From the NCBI GenBank assembly GCA_964436865.1, contig CAYTFK010000376.1, positions 1-6,497 of the forward strand: a DNA stretch of 6,497 bases. The letters are read 5' to 3'. The position numbers and the translations under genes were made by a program. The notes under the pieces are model-generated. The model was given only the letters and a program-made list of their open reading frames with translations. It did not search any database and was not told where the DNA came from. Source of the DNA: JAXGPP01 sp964436865 (GTDB taxonomy: Bacteria > Planctomycetota > Planctomycetia > Pirellulales > Thermoguttaceae). Every line of letters begins with the position of its first letter. The first letter of the stretch is position 1. Below, one piece after another: positions 1-5,451 of this stretch.

Positions 1-135
1 GGGATTGACGCCCAGCAGCAGCGCCAGCCCGAGGATGATCAGTGTTCCCATGCCTCCGCCAAGGACCATCGTGGGCGCGCCCATTCGCCGCCGATCTTCC
101 ACGTTGCTGCTCTGTCGTCGACCTTGCCAACGCAT
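1..135 (-). CDS. ypfJ: YpfJ-family putative neutral zinc metallopeptidase, N-terminal fragment
   Basis: This is the first 45 codons of a leftward gene that continues beyond base 1. The ATG is at 135-133, and an AGGAG ribosome-binding site lies 8 bases upstream (bases 144-148). The protein begins MRWQGRRQSSNVEDRR, which I recognise as the hallmark N-terminus of the YpfJ / PF04228 'putative neutral zinc metallopeptidase' family. A hydrophobic segment follows at about residues 31-42 (TLIILGLALLLG), the membrane anchor usual in this family. The zinc-binding HExxH catalytic domain would lie outside the window, so activity cannot be judged. The cellular role of the family is poorly known. The start is firm because the family signature begins exactly at the ATG. 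It is transcribed divergently from the methyltransferase gene and is probably a separate unit unrelated to the carbohydrate genes. Confidence 0.85.
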   Translation of the reverse strand, partial: MRWQGRRQSSNVEDRRRMGAPTMVLGGGMGTLIILGLALLLGVNP

Positions 136-176
136 GGCGGTTGCTCCTGATTCGCGGGTGGGATGGGAACCAGGGA

Positions 177-182
177 ATTATA
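177..182 (-). promoter_or_regulatory. Candidate -10 box (TATAAT) for the ypfJ-like gene
   Basis: Read on the minus strand, bases 182-177 are a perfect TATAAT about 40 bases upstream of the ATG at 135. This would give a 5' leader of roughly 35 bases. No good -35 hexamer is found 16-18 bases further upstream; the closest, TTGTTC, is about 23 bases away. The rest of the 299-base divergent region (136-434) holds no gene I can support and no obvious operator. Confidence 0.45.
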
Positions 183-422
183 GGCGCAGAGTAAGGCCTC
201 GGCGGGAACAAGCAGCGGCCGCCGCCGGTCTTTGATGGTACCGGGATGGGATTGCTACCTGCGGCGTGGTCGCCCGGCACGAGTGGCCTTCTTCGTCCCG
301 CCATGCGAAATTCGGCCCGGGGTAGGCAGGAATTGGCCGAGGTATTTCCTCCCGGAGAGTGGCCCGGTACACTAGGGAACCTGGTGGCAGCAAGGGTTGT
401 CGTGTTCCTTGTTCAGACTCCT

Positions 423-427
423 GGAGG
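423..427 (+). promoter_or_regulatory. Ribosome-binding site GGAGG deciding the methyltransferase start
   Basis: GGAGG is followed by 7 bases and then the ATG at 435. The reading frame stays open upstream to 246, but those extra 63 residues are arginine- and proline-rich and resemble no family. The 435 start immediately gives a normal signal or anchor segment, so this site sets the start. Confidence 0.8.
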
Positions 428-434
428 TGCATCG

Positions 435-1052
435 ATGTCTCGACGCGTGATCCCGGCGGCCGTTCTCCTCGTGCTCGTTTTGAGCACGGTTCTCCTTGCC
501 CAGCAGACCGAGCAGAAAAAGGAGGCGGATCCAAACTTCATCCGCAAGCCTGATGTGATCTTCGTTCCCACACCCCAGCCGGTGGTTGACAAGATGCTGG
601 AACTGGCGGGTGTGACCAAGGACGACGTGCTTTACGACTTGGGCTGCGGCGACGGGAGGATCGTCGTCACGGCGGCGAAGAAATACGGCTGCAAAGCGAT
701 GGGGTATGATATCAATCCCAAGCGGGTCAAGGCGTCTTTGAGAAACGTCAAGAAGAACGATGTCGGGCACCTGGCCAAGATCGAACAGGCCGACATTTTC
801 ACGCTCGATCTCAGCCCGGCGAGCGTCATCACGCTCTATCTGCTGCCGGAACTGAATGTGAAGCTGATTCCGCAGTTGGAGAAGCTGAAGCCAGGTTCGC
901 GGATCGTTTCGCACGATTTCGACATGCGCGGCGTCACTCCCGACAAGGTTGTGGAATTGAACGAGGATGGAGAGTCGCACACAATCTATTTGTGGACAAC
1001 GCCGCTGAAGAAGGTGAAATCCCAGTCAAACGCCGACCAGGCGGAACGTTGA
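435..1052 (+). CDS. Exported or anchored class I SAM-dependent methyltransferase
   Basis: The 205-residue protein has a Rossmann-fold methyltransferase domain at about residues 45-190. Visible motifs are the SAM-binding motif I DLGCGDG (68-74), the acidic residue after strand 2 (D92 in GYDIN), ADIF (119-122), and VITLYLLPELN (131-141) followed by RIVSHDFDM (156-164). The last two recall a widespread bacterial family distantly like the eukaryotic FAM173/ATPSCKMT lysine methyltransferases. The methyl acceptor is unknown. Residues 1-22 (basic MSRR, then a Val/Leu-rich stretch ending LAQQ) look like a signal peptide or uncleaved anchor, which is odd because SAM is cytoplasmic. An anchor with the domain facing the cytoplasm would resolve this. 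The gene stands alone between a divergent promoter region and a terminator-like hairpin, so I see no functional tie to the carbohydrate genes. The family call is firm; substrate and topology are open. Confidence 0.9.
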   Translation: MSRRVIPAAVLLVLVLSTVLLAQQTEQKKEADPNFIRKPDVIFVPTPQPVVDKMLELAGVTKDDVLYDLGCGDGRIVVTAAKKYGCKAMGYDINPKRVKASLRNVKKNDVGHLAKIEQADIFTLDLSPASVITLYLLPELNVKLIPQLEKLKPGSRIVSHDFDMRGVTPDKVVELNEDGESHTIYLWTTPLKKVKSQSNADQAER

Positions 1053-1080
1053 AAGGTCGACGCCGCGTGTGACGACCTTT
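1052..1080 (+). terminator. Terminator-like hairpin after the methyltransferase gene
   Basis: AAAGGTCG (1052-1059) pairs perfectly with CGACCTTT (1073-1080), giving an 8-bp stem. The 13-base loop can form a further small stem, ACGC with GTGT including one G-T pair. The pyrimidine-rich stretch TTTCCTTTC follows from 1078. The left arm begins at the last base of the TGA stop codon. The T tract is interrupted and the next gene starts only 38 bases downstream, so termination may be partial. Confidence 0.55.
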
Positions 1081-1118
1081 CCTTTCGCTGTACGTGGGGG
1101 CCTCGACGGGAGTGTCCG

Positions 1119-2345
1119 ATGATTGCTGGTTTCCGCGGAACATGTTTGTTCGGAGCATTGCTGCTGGCGGTGGCATGTTCCGCGGAAGAACTGCTCGGCT
1201 TCCGCGTTCAGCTCGATGTGGCGAGGCAGGAGTTGGCGCCCGATTTTTGCTGGTTTCACCCTCGTGTCGCGGCCATCCCGGGCTTCGGCCGCGAGGGCGG
1301 GCCGGCCGTACTGATGACGCTGCAGAAACACCTTCGGGTCTCCGACTTCTATTCCGGTCTGTGGATGATGCAGACCGACGATCTGGGCGCGAAGTGGGTC
1401 GGCCCGACCGAGATTGCCGCTCTTGGCTGGAGCCGCGGATCCGACGGCATCGCCGAGGCCGTTGCCGACGTGACGCCCGGCTGGCACGCGCCGAGCGGCA
1501 AGCTCATCGCGATCGGATGCAGTGTGCGGTACAGCCCCGAGGGACGGCAGCTTTCCGATGTCGCGAAGTTCAGCCAGACGGCCTATGCCGTGTACGATCC
1601 GGCAAAGGATGCCTGGTCGCCCTGGCAGATCCTGGAGTTGCCGGACGTTCCGCGGTTCAATCTCGCCCGCAATGGCTGCGGGCAATGGCTGGTGGAAGAG
1701 GATGGGACAGTGCTCGTGCCCATCTACTTCGGCGAGACGAGCCGTGCGCCGTTCTCGGCGACCGTTCTGCGGTGCGAGTTCGACGGAACCCGGCTCGAGT
1801 ATCGCGAGCACGGCACGGAACTTGCGCTGGCCGTGGTGCGCGGCCTCTGTGAACCGTCGATCGCGAAGTATCGGGGACGATACTACCTGACGATCCGCAA
1901 CGACGAGCGGGGTTACGTGACGACGAGCAATGACAGCCTCAGATACCGGCCGATCAAGCCGTGGGTTTTCGACGACGGCGGGGAACTCGGGAGCTATAAC
2001 ACCCAGCAGCATTGGCTCGTGCACAGCGAAGGGCTCTTTCTCGCGTACACGCGCCGCGGAGCCGACAACGCACATATCATGCGGAACCGTGCCCCGTTGT
2101 TCCTCGCCCAAGTCGATCCTGAGCGATTGTGCGTCATTCGCGCCACCGAGCAGGCGGTCGTCCCCGAGCGCGGCGTGCCGTTGGGAAACTTCGGCGCAGC
2201 CGCCATCAGCGCCGCCGAATCGTGGATTACTGATGCCGAATACATGGATTCAGCGGACCGGAATCCCCGCGGGGCCGACGGCAGCGTCTTCGTGGCCCGG
2301 ATCATCTGGTCGAAGCCCAATGCTCTGATTTCCGCCGCCCATTAG
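1119..2345 (+). CDS. Secreted sialidase-superfamily protein (BNR/Asp-box beta-propeller)
   Basis: The 408-residue protein starts at an ATG with GGGAG 6 bases upstream (1108-1112). Residues 1-22 form a signal peptide with likely cleavage after CSA; the AVAC sequence is only a weak lipobox. One good Asp box is present, TDDLGAKW (86-93), matching [S/T]xDxGxxW, and a degenerate one begins at S270 (SNDSLRYR). The stretch CEPSIAKYRGRYYLTIRND (244-262) matches the sialidase pattern of a conserved Glu followed by the second triad Arg, giving E245 and R260. R49 (HPR) and R312 (YTRRG) are candidates for the other two arginines. The length fits a single six-bladed propeller. I recall similar proteins annotated 'exo-alpha-sialidase' in planctomycetes, but the substrate is untested and may be another acidic sugar. 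It probably acts in the periplasm or outside the cell. It could belong to the downstream fucosidase unit, although 162 bases separate them. Confidence 0.82.
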   Translation: MIAGFRGTCLFGALLLAVACSAEELLGFRVQLDVARQELAPDFCWFHPRVAAIPGFGREGGPAVLMTLQKHLRVSDFYSGLWMMQTDDLGAKWVGPTEIAALGWSRGSDGIAEAVADVTPGWHAPSGKLIAIGCSVRYSPEGRQLSDVAKFSQTAYAVYDPAKDAWSPWQILELPDVPRFNLARNGCGQWLVEEDGTVLVPIYFGETSRAPFSATVLRCEFDGTRLEYREHGTELALAVVRGLCEPSIAKYRGRYYLTIRNDERGYVTTSNDSLRYRPIKPWVFDDGGELGSYNTQQHWLVHSEGLFLAYTRRGADNAHIMRNRAPLFLAQVDPERLCVIRATEQAVVPERGVPLGNFGAAAISAAESWITDAEYMDSADRNPRGADGSVFVARIIWSKPNALISAAH

Positions 2346-2371
2346 CCGCGTTTCGTGCCGCTATTCCGTCC

Positions 2372-2388
2372 GCGGCGGATCCTGCCGC
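2372..2388. other. Short inverted repeat after the sialidase-like gene
   Basis: GCGGCGG (2372-2378) can pair with CTGCCGC (2382-2388) through seven pairs including one G-T, with a 3-base loop. It lies 26 bases after the stop at 2345. No T run follows, so it is at best a weak stop signal and may be a chance product of high GC. Confidence 0.2.
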
Positions 2389-2440
2389 TACGGGCTGCGG
2401 CTTCTGGCCTGATTATCGCCCCGCGCTCTTCGGAGGATCC

Positions 2441-2457
2441 CGCGACTGGCGGTCGCG
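2441..2457. other. Perfect 6-bp inverted repeat upstream of the fucosidase gene
   Basis: CGCGAC (2441-2446) and GTCGCG (2452-2457) are exact complements around a 5-base spacer, 51 bases before the fucosidase ATG. No T run follows. It could be a leader hairpin, a weak terminator or a small operator half-site pair. Nothing in the sequence separates these, and GC-rich DNA yields such repeats by chance. Confidence 0.25.
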
Positions 2458-2495
2458 CCGGCGGGCGATTATCATCCAAGGCGGAATCGAAGCCC

Positions 2496-2500
2496 GGAGG
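2496..2500 (+). promoter_or_regulatory. Ribosome-binding site GGAGG deciding the fucosidase start
   Basis: GGAGG with a 7-base spacer precedes the ATG at 2508. The frame is open from a GTG at 2355, but that start would put 51 arginine- and proline-rich residues ahead of an otherwise clean signal peptide. The ATG at 2508 is therefore the start. Confidence 0.85.
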
Positions 2501-2507
2501 ATTGCTC

Positions 2508-4211
2508 ATGAACGCCGCAAGTTCGCTCGCCCGTGCCTTGGTGCTGCTTTGTGCCCTGGCGGCCACGGGCACCACTACGGCAGCGGAATCGGAAGTGGCG
2601 CCCAACACGGAACGCATGGCCTGGTGGCGCGATGCGCGGTTTGGGATGTTCATTCACTGGGGGCCCGTGAGCCTCAAGGGAACCGAGATCGGCTGGTCGC
2701 GGGGCGCCCAGATTCCGATCGAGGAGTATGACAATCTCTACCGGGAGTTCAATCCGACTGAGTTCAACGCCGACGAATGGGTCCGCATCGCCCGGGACGC
2801 TGGCATGAAATACGTGGTGTTTACCACAAAGCACCACGACGGCTTCTGCATGTTCGATACAGAGCAGACCGATTTCAACATCATGCACTCGCCGTTTGCG
2901 CGCGATGTGGTCAAGGAGTTGTCTGAGGCCTGCCGGCGCCAGGGGCTGGAGTTCGGCACTTACCATTCGGTATGCGACTGGCACCATCCAGACTTTCCCC
3001 GTGGCAGCCCGGGTGGCAAGACGCTCAAGCCGAATCCGAACCTCGATCGTTACGAGCAATACCTCCGCGCCCAGGTGGAGGAGTTGATCAGGAAATACGG
3101 CCCGCTCTTGATCATGTGGTTCGACGTGCCGCAGGAATTCGATGCTCGCCGGGGTCAAGGCGTTGTCGACTTTACGCGGTCGCTCCAGCCGAACATCATC
3201 GTCAATAACCGCTGCGCGGTGCCGGCCGATTATGATACGCCCGAGCAGCGTGTCGGCGGGTTCAACCGTCAGCGGCCCTGGGAAACCTGTATGACCATCG
3301 CCAACCAGTGGGCGTGGAAGCCGGGCGATCCCACGAAAACCCTCACGCAGTGCCTGCAAACGTTGTTGCGAACGGTGGGAGGTGACGGCAATCTCCTGTT
3401 CAACGTCGGACCGATGCCGGACGGTCGTATCGAGCCGGAGCAGGTTGCGCGCCTCCGGGAAATGGGCGATTGGCTGAAGAAGTACGGTGAAGCCGTTTAC
3501 GGCACGCGCGGCGGCCCCTTCAAGCCGGGGCCGTGGGGCGCATCGACCTGCCGCGATAACCAGATCTACCTCGCTGTGATGAAGTGGCCGGCCGATGGGC
3601 CGCTCGTGTTGCCGCCGATACCGCAGCGAATTGTCGGGCAATCGGTGCTCACCGGAGGCTCTCTCGAATTGAGCCAGACTGAGGCCGGTGTGGCGTTGAC
3701 TGTCGCGGCCCAAGACCGCCAGGAGATCGCCACTGTCATTCGCCTGACGGTCGATGGCGTGGCGTACGACATTCCACCCGTGGCCGTTCCCGCCGGCGAC
3801 GTCTTATCGTGCCAGAAGCCGGCGCTCGCATCGAACGTATTTCAAGGTCAAGTCGACCACTATGGGCCGGCGATGGCCGTGGACGACGATCCCGGGACAC
3901 GATGGGCGACCGATGCAGGCACGCACTCGGCGTGGATCGAGGTCGATCTTGGCCGCGCGGAGCGGATTTCCCGCGTGGTCATTGATGAGGCATTCGAGGG
4001 CCGAGTTCGCAGGTTCGAACTCCGATACAAGGTTGGCGATAGGTGGCAGACGATTTTCGCCGGGGAGCAGATCGGCCGCGATTTCACCCGGACGTTTCCC
4101 CCCGTCGAGGCGCGCCACGTCCGACTCGAGATTCTCGAAGCGACTGAGGGGCCGACGATTTGGGAATTCCAGCTCTTTCGGGCTGCGTCAGCGGAACGTG
4201 AGAACAACTAA
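2508..4211 (+). CDS. Secreted GH29 alpha-L-fucosidase with C-terminal F5/8 type C domain
   Basis: This 567-residue exo-glycosidase would release alpha-L-fucose from glycans outside the cytoplasm. Residues 1-26 are a signal peptide (cleavage near TTTAA). The GH29 TIM barrel spans about 35-335. Visible family motifs are FGMFIHWGP (45-53), TTKHHDGFCMFDT (106-118), LIMWFD (201-206), TPEQRVG (244-250), RPWETCMTI (256-264) and NLLFNVGPMPDGRI (295-308). By family knowledge D206 is the nucleophile; GH29 enzymes retain configuration. The acid/base is less certain, with E246 and E259 as candidates. A small beta-sandwich typical of GH29 follows (about 340-430), then a discoidin-like F5/8 type C / CBM32-like module (about 433-558, with AVDDDPGTRWAT and WIEVDLG), probably for glycan binding. 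After the nucleophile the sequence is VPQEFD rather than the frequent G or GxW, hinting at a divergent subfamily. The gene is 15 bases upstream of the unknown secreted-protein gene. Confidence 0.93.
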   Translation: MNAASSLARALVLLCALAATGTTTAAESEVAPNTERMAWWRDARFGMFIHWGPVSLKGTEIGWSRGAQIPIEEYDNLYREFNPTEFNADEWVRIARDAGMKYVVFTTKHHDGFCMFDTEQTDFNIMHSPFARDVVKELSEACRRQGLEFGTYHSVCDWHHPDFPRGSPGGKTLKPNPNLDRYEQYLRAQVEELIRKYGPLLIMWFDVPQEFDARRGQGVVDFTRSLQPNIIVNNRCAVPADYDTPEQRVGGFNRQRPWETCMTIANQWAWKPGDPTKTLTQCLQTLLRTVGGDGNLLFNVGPMPDGRIEPEQVARLREMGDWLKKYGEAVYGTRGGPFKPGPWGASTCRDNQIYLAVMKWPADGPLVLPPIPQRIVGQSVLTGGSLELSQTEAGVALTVAAQDRQEIATVIRLTVDGVAYDIPPVAVPAGDVLSCQKPALASNVFQGQVDHYGPAMAVDDDPGTRWATDAGTHSAWIEVDLGRAERISRVVIDEAFEGRVRRFELRYKVGDRWQTIFAGEQIGRDFTRTFPPVEARHVRLEILEATEGPTIWEFQLFRAASAERENN

Positions 4212-4226
4212 CTCCAGGAGATTGAT

Positions 4227-5375
4227 ATGCAACGCATGGGGATGGCGGCAGCGGCGATGATATTGGTACTTTCCGGCGCAGAAGCGGCCGACGAAGCGAC
4301 TGGCGTGTCGAAGATCTATCGGGCGCTCAAGTGCCCTGCCCCGTTGGCGGCGAGCACCTGGGCGATTATGGATCGCGATGGGGGCAACCGGCCGGTCGAC
4401 CCGTACCTTTCGTCACTGGGCCAAGGCGAGTCGGGGCGCGGAACCGTCGTCTCTCCTCCATTCACCATAGACTCCGACACGATCACGTTTACGCTCTGCG
4501 GTCACGACGGCATGGGAGGGGGACGCGGAGAAAACTTCCTCGCGCTGGTTGACCTGCGCAAGGGAAGGACGCTGGAGAAGACTCCCGCACCGGGTAACGA
4601 TGCCATGCAGACGCTCTCCTGGGACGTGAGCCGGCTGAAAGGGACTGAGGTCCGCATCGAAGCCCACGACGGCAATGCCGAGGGCGCCTATGCCTGGTTC
4701 GGTATCGGCCGGATCGACGCGGGTGAGTCGCTCCGGGTAGATTTTCGTCAGGGTTTGCCCGAAGGCTGGCAGACGGAAGGGCCTCCGATGAGTCTGCGCT
4801 CGGAGGTGGTTTCCGGCGGCATTCCCTTCTGGCGATACGCGAACATCTATACGCTCATGCCACGTGGAAAGACGGCTGAGATACCATGCGGCTTCAAGGC
4901 CAAACGGTTGTTCGTGCTCGGCGCCACGGTCGCCGGCGGCAAGCTGCTCGACGAGTGCGGAGCGATTGAGGTTCTCTATGCGGGGGGCGCTCAAGACACG
5001 ATTCCGCTCGTCGTGGGTTTCACGCTCGACGCCCAGTACAAGCAGTTCCATCCTTCGCCTGCGTTGCGACTGCATCCGACCGAGGATCCTTTTCAGCATT
5101 ACTTCGTAATTGACTGCCGCGACGCGGTCATCGAGGAGATTCGGCTCGTGCCCCATCCGGATGCAGGAAACCTGCCCCAGATTACGGCGATCACCTGCGA
5201 GACGGATGCGACGGCAGAGACGCTGGAGGAACTGCCCGATGCACAGCCGGCGGCCGATGAAAAGGCATGGATCTTGAAGAACGCCATCTCCGCAGAAGGC
5301 CTCACAATTGCGAAGGTCCGGCAAGAGGTCCAGCGCGGCAGCAAGGCGGTGGCTCCGCCTTCCCGGGCAAAGTAG
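4227..5375 (+). CDS. Secreted two-domain protein of unknown function, paired with the fucosidase
   Basis: The 382-residue protein starts at an ATG with AGGAG (4216-4220) 6 bases upstream, 15 bases after the fucosidase stop, so the two are very likely one transcript. Residues 1-20 are a signal peptide (cleavage after AEA). Residues about 60-165 look like a jelly-roll beta-sandwich. GTVVSPPFTID (72-82), ITFTLCGHDG (86-95) and LSWDVSRLKGTEVRIEAHD (130-148) recall the 'GTL-SP-FTI ... GG ... WDVS-LKGK-A-I-I-D' module found at the N-terminus of some GH32 enzymes and other planctomycete secreted proteins. Residues about 168-325 form a second beta-rich domain that I do not recognise, with FWRYANIYTLMPRG (201-214), IPLVVGFTLDAQYKQF (259-274) and DPFQHYFVIDC (287-297). 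The tail (330-382) is Ala/Pro-rich and basic. No catalytic motif is evident. A carbohydrate-binding or accessory role with the fucosidase is an inference from context only. Confidence 0.85.
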   Translation: MQRMGMAAAAMILVLSGAEAADEATGVSKIYRALKCPAPLAASTWAIMDRDGGNRPVDPYLSSLGQGESGRGTVVSPPFTIDSDTITFTLCGHDGMGGGRGENFLALVDLRKGRTLEKTPAPGNDAMQTLSWDVSRLKGTEVRIEAHDGNAEGAYAWFGIGRIDAGESLRVDFRQGLPEGWQTEGPPMSLRSEVVSGGIPFWRYANIYTLMPRGKTAEIPCGFKAKRLFVLGATVAGGKLLDECGAIEVLYAGGAQDTIPLVVGFTLDAQYKQFHPSPALRLHPTEDPFQHYFVIDCRDAVIEEIRLVPHPDAGNLPQITAITCETDATAETLEELPDAQPAADEKAWILKNAISAEGLTIAKVRQEVQRGSKAVAPPSRAK

Positions 5376-5420
5376 GTTCCACTACGCCGGCGGATTCTCT
5401 GTGCGTGTCCGTGGCCGGAA

Positions 5421-5435
5421 GCCGCGACACGCGGC
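5421..5435. terminator. Possible shared hairpin terminator between convergent genes
   Basis: GCCGCG (5421-5426) and CGCGGC (5430-5435) form a perfect 6-bp stem with an ACA loop, in the 76-base gap between two convergent stop codons (5375 and 5452). GGCC flanks both sides (5413-5416 and 5436-5439) and could extend the stem across a bulge. Neither strand has a clear T run, so it would be an atypical terminator. The position supports the call more than the sequence does. Confidence 0.4.
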
Positions 5436-5451
5436 GGCCAGGCGATTGCTT

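Noticed and set aside
5..235. 76-residue rightward open frame at the left edge
   Set aside because: It overlaps the opposite-strand YpfJ N-terminus, which has a clear family signature, and its own translation is Arg/Pro/Ser-rich with no recognisable motif.
368..373. TACACT as a -10 box for the methyltransferase gene
   Set aside because: No -35 hexamer lies at a suitable distance (TTGGCC at 333 is 29 bases away), so it cannot be separated from chance.
374..410. AGGGAAC / GTTCCTT pairing upstream of the methyltransferase, as a possible leader structure
   Set aside because: It has only 7 pairs with one G-T and a 23-base loop, and no known riboswitch pattern is visible.
246..434. N-terminal extension of the methyltransferase from the ATG at 246
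   Set aside because: The extra 63 residues look non-coding, and the GGAGG site plus the signal-like segment mark 435 as the start.
178..534. 118-residue leftward open frame across the divergent intergenic region
   Set aside because: It runs antisense into the methyltransferase signal segment, has biased GC-rich composition and no family resemblance.
1026..2111. 361-residue leftward open frame antisense to the sialidase-like gene
   Set aside because: It is a mirror of a well-supported gene in GC-rich DNA, with no signal peptide or family motif. The sense strand shows an Asp box and sialidase motifs.
2472..3713. 413-residue leftward open frame antisense to the fucosidase
   Set aside because: The sense strand carries unmistakable GH29 motifs throughout. 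The antisense translation is Arg/His-rich and resembles nothing.
4413..5324. 303-residue leftward open frame antisense to the unknown secreted protein
   Set aside because: The sense gene has a signal peptide, a ribosome-binding site and operon spacing. The antisense frame has none of these and has a shadow-like Arg-rich composition.
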